NCBI GenBank assembly: GCA_905214265.1
Contig: CAJMLQ010000025.1
Coordinates: 1 to 30,672, forward strand
Length of the DNA: 30,672 nt
Source: an uncultured bacterium
GTDB taxonomy: Bacteria; Bacillota; Clostridia; Oscillospirales; Ruminococcaceae
Reading direction: 5' to 3'
Numbering within the stretch: position 1 is the stretch's first letter; every line of letters starts with the position of its first letter. Position numbers and translations under genes: made by a program. A model generated the notes under the pieces. It worked only from the letters and a program-made list of their open reading frames with translations, was not told the origin of the DNA and searched no databases. Positions 15,207-22,912 of the stretch are shown here, in pieces.

Positions 15207-16001
15207 TCAGCGGGTAGGGTTATTTTTACCGAATTTCAGTTCGCCGAACTTTTCCTCAAAGCTCAGCTTGCGGCCGGGCCGAGCGGCAGGTCCCGCGGCG
15301 GGCGTCGGCGTGTCCTTCTCCACCCGGTCGAACCGTACAGTGGAGATTTCCGGCTCCGCAGCCTCTTCGGGGGCGGACGCCGCAGGGGCCTCCTCCTGTG
15401 TTTCCGCGGCAGGCGCCGGCTCCTCCGGCGTTTCTGCGGCCGGCCCCTCCGGCTCCGTGACAGGGGCGGGCGGTTCCGGTTCGCTCCGCGCACCGATCCG
15501 GCTGTTATAGAACTCCTGGTATTCCTCCTCCATGTCGGGGAGGCTGGTAATCGCGTTGAGATGCACCTTGTAAATGCTCAGCAGCTTGGACTTAAAGTCC
15601 GCCACCGCCTTTTCCATCTTCGCCAGGGTCATCTTCTCCCGGTCCACCTGGGAGCGGATGCCGCCGAGGGTCTCCTCCGCAGTTTTCTGCGCCTCGTAAA
15701 CCATCCGTTCCGACCGGGATTTTGCGTCGGTAATCATCATGTCCGCCTTGGTTTTCGCCTCGGTCACAATGGTATTCCCCATTTTCTGCGCACCGAGCAG
15801 CGCATCCCGGAGAGCGCCCTCTTCTTTGCGGTACTCGCTGACCTTTTCCGCCAGGATCTTCATTTTCTCCAGAAGATCCGCCTTTTCGGCCTCTAGGGAG
15901 CGGATCTGCGCACTCAGCTGTTCCACATACCGGTCGACATCTTCAGGCCGGTAGCCGAATGCGGATTTTTCAAAAAGCTTGTCCGGAGTTTTGCTGGACA
16001 T
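15207..16001 (-). CDS. divIVA: DivIVA-domain cell division/polar growth protein
   Basis: 264 residues. The N-terminal membrane-curvature-sensing segment matches DivIVA (FEKSAFGYRPEDVDRYVEQL, residues 10-29), followed by a long coiled coil (about 30-165). The C-terminal part (about 170-245) is a low-complexity linker rich in Pro, Ala and Glu, and a short conserved-looking tail ends LSFEEKFGELKFG. DivIVA proteins gather at curved membrane of septa and poles and recruit division or wall-synthesis partners. The gene lies between ylmH and ileS, as in the Bacillus ylm cluster. A hairpin (16039-16077) lies just upstream, between ylmH and this gene. The acidic linker is longer than in the Bacillus protein. 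Confidence 0.95.
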   Translation of the reverse strand: MSSKTPDKLFEKSAFGYRPEDVDRYVEQLSAQIRSLEAEKADLLEKMKILAEKVSEYRKEEGALRDALLGAQKMGNTIVTEAKTKADMMITDAKSRSERMVYEAQKTAEETLGGIRSQVDREKMTLAKMEKAVADFKSKLLSIYKVHLNAITSLPDMEEEYQEFYNSRIGARSEPEPPAPVTEPEGPAAETPEEPAPAAETQEEAPAASAPEEAAEPEISTVRFDRVEKDTPTPAAGPAARPGRKLSFEEKFGELKFGKNNPTR

Positions 16002-16038
16002 GAGTCTTCACCTGTTCCTTTCCATGAATACAAAGCAG

Positions 16039-16077
16039 CCTGAAAAGCCGCCGGCGCGTTCTCCCCGGCTTTTCAGG
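16039..16077 (-). terminator. Hairpin between ylmH and divIVA
   Basis: A perfect 12-base stem (16039-16050 with 16066-16077) closes a 15-base loop. On the minus strand only a short T-rich stretch (CTGCTTTGTATT) follows, so it may attenuate rather than end transcription between the two genes. Confidence 0.45.
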
Positions 16078-16094
16078 TTGTTTTGCTTGGCAAT

Positions 16095-16853
16095 CTACAA
16101 ATATTGGAGCGCCCGGACGGCAACCCGTCCCTTCCGGGTCCGGCTTCCGTCCGTCTCCAGCCGGAATTTCCCTTTTCCGCGGACCGACAGGACATCGCCG
16201 TCCGCCAGCGCCGCGCTGACATTTGCCATTTCCACGTGGTTTTTCTGCACCAGCCCGGCGGCGATCATTGCCGCTGCCTTTTCCCGGCTGACGCCGCAAC
16301 AGAGGGCCACCGCCGCATCCAACCGCAGAGAAGCCAGCGTCCCCCGGATCTCCCGGAACCGCTGTTCCACGATGATCTCATTGGGCGCACCCTTCCGGAC
16401 TTCCACCCCGACCCGACCGATCCGGTCCACCTGGGTCAGCAGGACCTTTTCCACTCGCTCGTCGGCAAAGACATACGCCTCCCCTTCCCGGACTACGATG
16501 TCCCCGACGAGCTCCCGCCGGATCTGCTGGCCCATCAGCGAGCCCAGAAAATCCCGGTGGGTCAGCGGGAACGCCGCCGGAAAGCAGAAGGTGCAGGCCG
16601 TAATGGGGAATATCTCCTCGTCCGGCTCCATCCACTCCGGAAAAACGCCCAGCATCACCCGCCCGGCCCCCGGGAAACCGCCCCAGAAACGGAACGGAAA
16701 CCCCCCGTGCCGCGCCAGCGGCAGCGCCCAGGCCGCTTCCTCCTCGTTCAGGAAATCTGAAAACCGCGGGCACCCGAGCTTTTCGCAGAGCTCAAACAGA
16801 TTCCGCAGCCTGGCCGCGAAATACTCCCGTTCCTTCTGTGCCCCGCCGCTCAT
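16095..16853 (-). CDS. ylmH: YlmH-family S4 RNA-binding protein
   Basis: 252 residues. The N-terminal and central region carries the YlmH hallmark LTHRDFLGSLMGQQIRRELV (about 97-116), and an S4 RNA-binding domain fills about residues 180-240 (SREKAAAMIAAGLVQKNHVE). YlmH homologues associate with ribosomes and take part in rescue of stalled translation; the name comes from the division cluster where they sit. The ATG is one base past the sepF stop (TAAAATG), so translation is probably coupled, and there is no clear ribosome binding site. Neighbours are sepF upstream and divIVA downstream. Confidence 0.93.
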   Translation of the reverse strand: MSGGAQKEREYFAARLRNLFELCEKLGCPRFSDFLNEEEAAWALPLARHGGFPFRFWGGFPGAGRVMLGVFPEWMEPDEEIFPITACTFCFPAAFPLTHRDFLGSLMGQQIRRELVGDIVVREGEAYVFADERVEKVLLTQVDRIGRVGVEVRKGAPNEIIVEQRFREIRGTLASLRLDAAVALCCGVSREKAAAMIAAGLVQKNHVEMANVSAALADGDVLSVRGKGKFRLETDGSRTRKGRVAVRALQYL

Positions 16854-16854
16854 T

Positions 16855-17337
16855 TTAGAAATATACGCCGGAATTTTCCAGCTCGTCCAGCAAGTCGCCC
16901 ATTAAATTCACATTGGAGGGCAGGATGATGAACGTCGCATTGGCCACCCGCTGCACCTCGCCGTTGTTGGCGAAGGCCACACCGCTTAAGAAGTCCAGCA
17001 GCCGCCGGGAAAGCTCCTTGGACGCCGACTCCAGATTCAGCACCACTGTCCGCTTGGCGTTCAGGTGCTGAGCGATGCCCCGGGCGTCCTCAAAACGTTC
17101 CGGCTTCACCAAAACCACCTGCAGTTGGGTGGTGGCATGGATATTGACCACCTTGCTCCGGTTTCCCCCGGAGGCCGGAGCCGCCGCGCTCTGTTCGTAA
17201 TCGTCGTACGCGCTGGGAGAGCCGCTGCCCTGCTTGATCCGGTCGAAGTCATCGATTTCCGGCGCGGGTTCCAGCTCCTCATCGTACTCGTCGTCATATT
17301 CGGTAAACATTTCTTTCAGTTTTCCAACCAGTCCCAT
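16855..17337 (-). CDS. sepF: Cell division protein SepF
   Basis: 160 residues. SepF links FtsZ to the membrane. The start MGLVGKLKEMFTEY is the N-terminal amphipathic membrane helix, followed by an acidic linker (about 14-60). The SepF core at about 64-145 includes RVANATFIILPSNV. I chose the ATG at 17337 because AAGGCGG lies 7 bases upstream and the protein then begins exactly at the membrane helix; in-frame starts up to 17367 would bury that helix. The gene follows yggS by 30 bases and is coupled to ylmH, the conserved Firmicutes order. Confidence 0.97.
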   Translation of the reverse strand: MGLVGKLKEMFTEYDDEYDEELEPAPEIDDFDRIKQGSGSPSAYDDYEQSAAAPASGGNRSKVVNIHATTQLQVVLVKPERFEDARGIAQHLNAKRTVVLNLESASKELSRRLLDFLSGVAFANNGEVQRVANATFIILPSNVNLMGDLLDELENSGVYF

Positions 17338-17367
17338 ATTCATTCCGCCTTTCTGTCTTCGCGGCAT

Positions 17368-18102
17368 TCACGCCCCGCTTGTTCCTTGTCCCGCCGGAGT
17401 CCGTTCGCCGAACAGCGCCCGTCCCAGCCGGATCTGGGTCGACCCGAACCGGATCGCCCGTTCAAAATCCCCCGACATGCCCATGGATAGGATGTCCGGC
17501 GTCCGCCCGGGGTCGGCGTCCGTCCGCAGTCGCCTGTATAATTCCTCCATCCGCCCAAAATACCGGTCTCCCGGCAGATTCGGCGGAATGGCCATCAGCC
17601 CCCGCACCCGCAACCGGCTGCAGGAAACGCTGATTTCCCGATAAGCCTCCGAGAGCTCCTCCGCTGGGAACCCGCTTTTGGTGGGTTCCGCGCCGATGTT
17701 GACCTGAAGGAGGATGTCCATTTCCATCCCGCGCCGGGTACACTCCTCTTCGAGAGCCGCCGCCAGATGGATGGTGTCCACGGATTCAATCATGGATACC
17801 TTGTCTATTATAACGCGGATTTTGTTCGTCTGCAAGTGTCCGATAAAGTGAATTTGTTCCCGCCCACAGCAGTAGCTTTGGTACTTTTCACAGCACTCCT
17901 GCACCCGGTTCTCCCCCAGTAGGGCGACTCCCTCCCGGAGCGCCAGGTTGACCTGCTCCGGCGGCACAGTTTTCGTCACCGCCATCAGAGCGATCTCCTC
18001 CGCTCTCCGCCCGCAGGAGGCGGCTGTCTCCTGGACACGCTCGCGAATTTTTCGAAGGTTCCCGGCAACGTCCGGGACGTCACCGAAGCAACTTCTGGTC
18101 AT
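17368..18102 (-). CDS. yggS: YggS/PLPBP-family pyridoxal phosphate homeostasis protein
   Basis: 244 residues folding as a single alanine-racemase-like barrel. The pyridoxal phosphate Lys is K44 in LMAVTKTV, and the cofactor-phosphate region is seen at LSMGMSGDFERAI and STQIRLGRALFG; HFIGHLQTNK is also diagnostic. These proteins bind PLP and affect vitamin B6 and amino-acid homeostasis without a known enzymatic reaction. The ATG at 18102 lies 23 bases inside the end of the HlyD-like gene and has AAGGA 5 bases upstream. Its place before sepF matches the Bacillus ylmE gene. Confidence 0.96.
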   Translation of the reverse strand: MTRSCFGDVPDVAGNLRKIRERVQETAASCGRRAEEIALMAVTKTVPPEQVNLALREGVALLGENRVQECCEKYQSYCCGREQIHFIGHLQTNKIRVIIDKVSMIESVDTIHLAAALEEECTRRGMEMDILLQVNIGAEPTKSGFPAEELSEAYREISVSCSRLRVRGLMAIPPNLPGDRYFGRMEELYRRLRTDADPGRTPDILSMGMSGDFERAIRFGSTQIRLGRALFGERTPAGQGTSGA

Positions 18103-19312
18103 ATAAATCCTTGCCCTTCACAATAATGGTATCATAAAGCTTCACGAAATCCGCCCCGTCGGAGTCTCCTTTATAGTAAGTCCGGCTGAGAACGTAATCC
18201 GTGGTTTCATAGATCTGCTCGATTTTTCGAAAGTAAATTTTATCGCCGACGAGGACATAGACCCCCATCTCATTGTCCGGGAATCGCAGCGCCTCCTTAG
18301 GGATCTTCAGTCCACTGTAGGTGGTAACCAGAATCTCCGCCGACTGAACTCGGGTTCCCAACAGATAGGCGTTGACCGTATCCCCTGCCAGACAGACCTT
18401 ATAGCGTCCGCTTTCCGCGTCCCGTTCCGATGAGCGGACCGTCATCTTCACGCTCTCCTTGCGATTTGGGAACTGCAGCGACACCGTACGGTTTCCCGCC
18501 AGGCTCTGCAGTTCCTGCTCGGACAGGGACACAACAAACTGCCATTCGTGATTGGATACGATCTTCACCGCGCTTTGATCCGCGCTGTAGCCGTTGTATT
18601 CCGCCACAAACCGGTCGACATCCGGTGCCGTCATCCCCTCGAGATAGTCCGCTGTCAGCGTCTCTTCCCAGCCGTCCACATGGTCCACATAGTACCCCGA
18701 AGCCGTGGAGACGAATTCCTGAACGTCGCCTGCCACCTGGCTTTTCAGCGCCGCTACCTGCCCCTCCAGCTCTACCACGCGGTCCGCATAGCCTTCGGTC
18801 TCCGACAGCACCACACTCCGCCGTGCCAGAACCTCCAGTAAGCTGGATTTCAGTCCGGCCAGTCCGGTGAGGTCCCCGTCGTCCCGGCCTGCAATCACAC
18901 GGTTTACATAATCGGCGGCTTGTCCATTCAAAACCTCCGGTTTGACCACATCGGATGCGGCCGCGGCGCTTTCCGCTTTTTTCAGTGCGTCAAGGGTGCT
19001 CTGCAGATCCTGAAGCCGGTATTGGTTCCGGACCGCCGCGTCATCCTGATACACGCAGCCCAGCGGCGTCCGGACGGCCACCTTGGTCCCCACGCTGTAG
19101 TAAGAACTGACCACGCCGGAAGCCTCGACCGGAACCACAGTCTCCTCCCGGAAAAAAATTCCTTCCACGGAAATCGTCTGGGCTACATTCTGGGCGTAGA
19201 CGGTCTGCGTGGTATAGCTGTTCCGGGAATTGCTGAAAATCTGAAACGCCACATAGCCCAGAAGAAACACCGACAGAAGCGCCGCTGATATTTTGATGAC
19301 CCGGGAACTCAA
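18080..19312 (-). CDS. HlyD-like membrane-anchored adaptor protein
   Basis: 410 residues. One N-terminal membrane segment (about 7-28) anchors a large extracytoplasmic part. A lipoyl/barrel-sandwich-like half appears at about 45-95 (VPVEASGVVSSYYSVG and GTKVAVRTPLGCVYQ), then a helical hairpin (about 95-200) and beta-rich domains to the end. This resembles periplasmic adaptor subunits of efflux systems. No ABC or RND transporter gene is nearby, so the partner is not evident. In clostridia a similar gene is often found between hfq and yggS, hinting at a division or envelope role. It overlaps hfq by 4 bases and yggS by 23. The HlyD-like call is moderate, the function unknown. Confidence 0.78.
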   Translation of the reverse strand: MSSRVIKISAALLSVFLLGYVAFQIFSNSRNSYTTQTVYAQNVAQTISVEGIFFREETVVPVEASGVVSSYYSVGTKVAVRTPLGCVYQDDAAVRNQYRLQDLQSTLDALKKAESAAAASDVVKPEVLNGQAADYVNRVIAGRDDGDLTGLAGLKSSLLEVLARRSVVLSETEGYADRVVELEGQVAALKSQVAGDVQEFVSTASGYYVDHVDGWEETLTADYLEGMTAPDVDRFVAEYNGYSADQSAVKIVSNHEWQFVVSLSEQELQSLAGNRTVSLQFPNRKESVKMTVRSSERDAESGRYKVCLAGDTVNAYLLGTRVQSAEILVTTYSGLKIPKEALRFPDNEMGVYVLVGDKIYFRKIEQIYETTDYVLSRTYYKGDSDGADFVKLYDTIIVKGKDLYDQKLLR

Positions 19313-19548
19313 TTCTCCGCTTCCTCGCTGGCGTTCAGGATCGCGATGGGCCGGACGGGGATGATGGTGGACACCGCGTGCTTATAAACGATGTTCTGCT
19401 TCCCGTCGCAGTCCAGAATAATGGTGTAGCTGTCGAATCCCTTGACGATCCCCTTGAACTGGAACCCGTTTGTCAGGTAAATGGTGAGATTGATCCGATC
19501 CTTCCGGGCCTGATTCAGAAATATGTCCTGCAAATTCATGTTTTTCAT
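19309..19548 (-). CDS. hfq: RNA chaperone Hfq
   Basis: 79 residues. The Sm fold is complete: the Sm1 region around LTNGFQFKGIVKGFDSYTII and the Sm2 motif YKHAVSTI. Hfq forms a hexameric ring that binds uridine- and adenine-rich RNA and helps small RNAs meet their targets. The N-terminal LQDIFLNQARKDRI is also typical. The ATG at 19548 has AGGAGG 6 bases upstream. The gene follows miaA, as in many bacteria, and a promoter candidate lies in the gap (19605-19633). The C-terminal tail is short and acidic. Confidence 0.97.
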   Translation of the reverse strand: MKNMNLQDIFLNQARKDRINLTIYLTNGFQFKGIVKGFDSYTIILDCDGKQNIVYKHAVSTIIPVRPIAILNASEEAEN

Positions 19549-19604
19549 GGGGAACCTCCTATACCTTCTGTCTTTCTCGATCCCAGAAATAAATATCCAG
19601 TTTT

Positions 19605-19633
19605 ATTCTACCACAACCCGCAGGATTTTTCTA
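19605..19633 (-). promoter_or_regulatory. Candidate promoter of hfq
   Basis: On the minus strand TAGAAT (19605-19610) and TAGAAA (19628-19633) are 17 bases apart, with matches of five of six and four of six to consensus. The site lies in the 93-base gap between the miaA stop and hfq, which would allow hfq and the genes after it to be expressed independently of miaA. Confidence 0.35.
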
Positions 19634-19641
19634 CAGGGAAA

Positions 19642-20604
19642 TCAAATTTCTTCCCGGTTTTTTTTCGAATTTTCCAAGAAAATTTCGGCAATTTCCGACG
19701 CTTCCCGCAGCGCCGCCTCCGCCCCGCCCTCCCCGTCGGGATAGACCCAGCGAATGCGGGGATCGCGGCGGAACCAGGTGAGCTGCCGCTTGGCGTACCG
19801 CCGGGTGGCCTGCTTCAGGCTTTCCACAGCTTCCTCCAGTCCGCATTCCCCGTCCAGATAGGGCTTCAGTTCTTTGTAGCCGATAGCCTGGGCCGCCGTC
19901 TGCTTGCCCTCCCGGAAAAAGGCCCGGGCCTCGTCCAGGAGTCCCGTCTCCAGCATCCCGTCCACCCGCCGGTTGATCCGCTCATACAAAACCTGCCGGT
20001 CCCGGTAAGCGATTCCAATGCGGCAGCAGTCGTAAAGGGGTTCCGTTTCCCGGCTCCGGCGCTGCAGTTCGGACATGGTCATCCCCGCCGTGCGGCAGAC
20101 CTCCAGCGCCCGAACCACCCGGACCAGATTATTCTCGTGGAGAGATTCCGCCGCCTCCGGGTCCTCCCGGCGCAGCATTTCCAGCAGATACCCGTTGCCC
20201 TTCTCCCGGGCGATGGCGTAAAGCTCTTCCCGGAGCACCCCGCTTCCTCCGGCTTCCCCAAGGTCCCGGTTTTCCAGCAGCGTGTCCACATAAAGTCCGG
20301 TCCCCCCCGCCAGGATGGGGACTGCACCCCGGGACGCCACGCCCGCAATGGCCTCCCTGGCGTCCTCCACGTACCGCGCCAGGCTGTACGGCTCCTCCAT
20401 TCCCACATAGCCGATAAGGTGATGGGGAACCCCCTGCATCTCCTCCGGAGTGGGCTTAGCCGTAGCGATGTCCATCTTCCGGTAAACCTGCATGGAATCT
20501 GCGGAGACGACTTCCCCACCAAACCGCTTGGCCAACTCCACCGCCAGCGCCGTCTTCCCCGAAGCTGTCGGCCCGACCACCGCCAGCAGCCGTATCTTCT
20601 CCAT
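19642..20604 (-). CDS. miaA: tRNA dimethylallyltransferase
   Basis: 320 residues. MiaA attaches a dimethylallyl group to N6 of A37 in tRNAs reading codons that start with U. The P-loop is GPTASGKT (11-18), followed by SADSMQVYRKMDIATAKP and the DUF-like conserved GGTGLYVDTLL segment. ATG at 20604 is chosen: AGGGG lies 7 bases upstream, and MEKIRLLAVVGPT is the normal N-terminus. The longer in-frame reading to 20640 overlaps the upstream gene. MiaB, encoded 8 kb upstream, methylthiolates the MiaA product, so both steps of ms2i6A37 synthesis are in this window. Confidence 0.97.
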   Translation of the reverse strand: MEKIRLLAVVGPTASGKTALAVELAKRFGGEVVSADSMQVYRKMDIATAKPTPEEMQGVPHHLIGYVGMEEPYSLARYVEDAREAIAGVASRGAVPILAGGTGLYVDTLLENRDLGEAGGSGVLREELYAIAREKGNGYLLEMLRREDPEAAESLHENNLVRVVRALEVCRTAGMTMSELQRRSRETEPLYDCCRIGIAYRDRQVLYERINRRVDGMLETGLLDEARAFFREGKQTAAQAIGYKELKPYLDGECGLEEAVESLKQATRRYAKRQLTWFRRDPRIRWVYPDGEGGAEAALREASEIAEIFLENSKKNREEI

Positions 20605-20626
20605 CTCCTCACCCCTGTTTGACCTC

Positions 20627-21268
20627 TTAAAAACCAACAAGCCACCCTGCTGCTATCCGCAGCACAAAGGCCGCCGCCAACCGCACGCCGGTCTTTTTTA
20701 ATCCCTGCCATAGCACCGCGGCCATCAGCGCCAAAAAGAGCAGGTCAGCCCACCGCCCTATATCCAGATAAAACCGCCCGGCATGGAACGCGAATCCCAT
20801 CATCCCGGCAAAAAGCAGCACCTGCAAAATCCCCGCCGCCCGGGTCCTTCCCCCGGAGCACCAGCAAAACACCGCCGCCAAAGGACTGAACAAAGTGATC
20901 CCGTACCAGATGAGCATATAGCGCTGGGGATTGAAGCCGCATACCCAAACGGTGTATGCGTGATAGCTGGCCGTCATCCCGGCAAAAAAGAGGAACACGT
21001 TCCCTGCCGCCTGTCCCGCTGTTCCGGAAAAAACCGCGATCACCGTCCCCAGCAGCAACCACACCGGCAGCTCGGAAAAAATGTTGCGCAGATCCAGCGC
21101 CCCAAGGATCCGCTGCCACCAGATCTCATTGTCGATGGACATGGCGTCCAGCCATTTGGAAAAGATGCCCATCAAAATCCCCAGCGCCAGGAAGCCCGCT
21201 GCCCAGCCAAGGACCTCTCCTCTTTTCCAGGCAGAGCCCGGCTCCCGGAACCGGCTCAACCCCCGCAT
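20627..21268 (-). CDS. Multi-pass membrane protein of unknown function
   Basis: 213 residues with about five or six hydrophobic helices (around 20-38, 68-85, 88-108, 118-135, 145-163, 172-190) and positive residues at the N-terminus. No motif suggests transport or catalysis, and I do not recognise a family. The ATG at 21268 has AGAGGAGG 7 bases upstream, and the M14 peptidase gene ends 13 bases before it. It lies directly upstream of miaA. Co-transcription with the peptidase suggests a common envelope-related use, but this is only inference. Confidence 0.75.
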   Translation of the reverse strand: MRGLSRFREPGSAWKRGEVLGWAAGFLALGILMGIFSKWLDAMSIDNEIWWQRILGALDLRNIFSELPVWLLLGTVIAVFSGTAGQAAGNVFLFFAGMTASYHAYTVWVCGFNPQRYMLIWYGITLFSPLAAVFCWCSGGRTRAAGILQVLLFAGMMGFAFHAGRFYLDIGRWADLLFLALMAAVLWQGLKKTGVRLAAAFVLRIAAGWLVGF

Positions 21269-21281
21269 TGCCGTGCCTCCT

Positions 21282-22352
21282 CTATAAATCCCTACCGGCC
21301 CAACTTCTCATTGCAGCCGCCAGTGCGTGCCCCAAGCGCCGCGCACCTTCCTGGCTGAAACGGTTCTCCTCCGTCCCGAAGTAAGCCGTTTCCAGGCTGA
21401 AGGTGAGCCGCATGGAGGACACCTTCCCCGCGTAATTGGTCGCACTGGGAAAATCCGGGGCAGCAGAGTTCCAGTCTTCCCCCGGCGCGATGTCGTCCGC
21501 CGGGTCATAGGCTATCGCTCCCGGCTCTGCCGCAGCAGCCGCAGCCAACAGCTCCGCAAAGGCGTGAAGGGGCTCCGTGTCCCCTTTCTGGACGATGAAC
21601 ACCTTGTCGTTGCGGCCGCCCAGATGCCACGGCGAGTGGCAGTCGAAGAGGTATTCCACCCGTCCCTCATCCAGCAGCGCCCGGATCGCCGCCGTCTCCG
21701 GATAAAGGGACGGCCCGCCGTCAATAGGATAATCCCGGTTGTGATCGTGAGGCGCGCGGTTTTTGCCCTGATCCCCAGTCATCACGCCGTCATAGTCGAC
21801 AAAAGGCACCGCTATAACCGAAAAGCCCTCCGGCAAATTCTGCAGGAAGCCGTCCAGCGCCCCCTCCAGCACATAATTTCCCGTGGATTCACAGGCGTGA
21901 TGCCGTGCGGTGAGCAGGATGATCCGCTCCCCGCCGCCGATCCGCAGACAGGGCACATCCCTGCCGCTGCGGCTGACACAGAGCCGCTCCGGGACCAATC
22001 CCTTCTCCGCACAGAAGTCTTCGAACATCCCGGCAGAATAAATCATATTGTGGGCAAAATAGACCTCGTCCTCTCCCGCCGCAAAGGTATAGGTAAAGCC
22101 TCCCCCGCTGTCCCGGGCGCCCAACCATTCCCAGTGCTTCCGGTCATGGGAAACCGCCGGACCGAAATACCCGACCCGCTGCTCCGACGGAAACCGGAAC
22201 CGCACCGTCCGGCCACCGCAATCCCGCGCGCGGAACGCCCAGTAAAACCAGTCGCCTTGGGTGTCGCGCAGCTCCCGTTCTACCGCAACTGTGTCACCGT
22301 CAACGGAAAGAACCGCACCGTTTCCGCCCGGAAAATCCGTGTCAAACTGCAT
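21282..22352 (-). CDS. M14-type zinc carboxypeptidase-like protein
   Basis: About 356 residues. An N-terminal beta-sandwich region (about 1-110) precedes an M14-type metallopeptidase domain. Zinc ligands are seen as HACE (H152, E155) in LLTARHHACESTGNY and as H239 in FDCHSPWH. The substrate-carboxylate pair appears in HDHNRDYP, and a likely catalytic Glu lies in TFSLETAYFG. There is no signal peptide, so it is probably cytoplasmic, like the peptide- or murein-amidase-type members of the family. I chose the ATG at 22352, with AAAGAGG 9 bases upstream; an ATG at 22376 is possible but has a poorer site. Substrate unknown. Confidence 0.82.
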   Translation of the reverse strand: MQFDTDFPGGNGAVLSVDGDTVAVERELRDTQGDWFYWAFRARDCGGRTVRFRFPSEQRVGYFGPAVSHDRKHWEWLGARDSGGGFTYTFAAGEDEVYFAHNMIYSAGMFEDFCAEKGLVPERLCVSRSGRDVPCLRIGGGERIILLTARHHACESTGNYVLEGALDGFLQNLPEGFSVIAVPFVDYDGVMTGDQGKNRAPHDHNRDYPIDGGPSLYPETAAIRALLDEGRVEYLFDCHSPWHLGGRNDKVFIVQKGDTEPLHAFAELLAAAAAAEPGAIAYDPADDIAPGEDWNSAAPDFPSATNYAGKVSSMRLTFSLETAYFGTEENRFSQEGARRLGHALAAAMRSWAGRDL

Positions 22353-22372
22353 ACATCCCAACCTCTTTTCAT

Positions 22373-22798
22373 TCATTCCGATTCCCATCTGTCCCACTCC
22401 GTCCGCCCGGGCTTTCCGGCAGCTTCTTCCCACACCTCTCGCAGAAAGCAAAAATCCGGGTGGACCTCTGCCCCGCAGAAGGGGCAGAAGTTCCTTTCCC
22501 GCCGGATCATCGGCTCCTTCAAATCTTTCTGCTTCTGCACGCGGTCAAAGGGAGCCCCCTCCTCCGACGAATCCGTAATATCGAATTCGGAAAAACGGTC
22601 CTTCCCCACAGCGTTTTTCAGATGGTAAAGCCCCTGTACTGCGCCCATCAGGATAAAAATGACGCCGAAGACCGGAAAAATCACCGGCGCTCCCATGGAA
22701 ATCGCCGTAATGGTCCAGAAGATCCCGAATACCACCGCAATGACGGCTCCGACGGTTTCCATGGCGGAGGGGCCCCGCCCGGGCTTGATGCTTTTCAT
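22373..22798 (-). CDS. Small membrane protein with an apparently frameshifted zinc ribbon
   Basis: 141 residues as read. Two membrane helices (about 13-33 and 38-58) are followed by a charged linker and half of a zinc ribbon, NFCPFCGAEVHPDF. The second cysteine pair is missing in this frame. If one T of the TTT at 22445-22447 (minus strand) is removed, the reading continues as FCERCGKKLPES, the classic second half, and ends at a TGA at 22369-22371. So the gene seems to carry a one-base insertion, or the sequence has an error there. The ATG at 22798 has GAGAGGAG 8 bases upstream. It overlaps the M14 gene's upstream region. The function of this family is not known to me. Confidence 0.7.
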   Translation of the reverse strand: MKSIKPGRGPSAMETVGAVIAVVFGIFWTITAISMGAPVIFPVFGVIFILMGAVQGLYHLKNAVGKDRFSEFDITDSSEEGAPFDRVQKQKDLKEPMIRRERNFCPFCGAEVHPDFCFLREVWEEAAGKPGRTEWDRWESE

Positions 22799-22912
22799 GT
22801 CAAACGCTCCTCTCCACTAGTCCGGCTCCCTTTTCTATTTACATCACTGGAAACACTCCAAATTTTTCTCCTGCCCACAGCGGCATTTGATTTTCAAATT
22901 TACGGATGAATT

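Noticed and set aside
22852..22912. Possible terminator after mutL
   Set aside because: A short dyad (ATTTGA-N3-TCAAAT) occurs just past the mutL stop, but the stem is A/T-rich and no T run follows.
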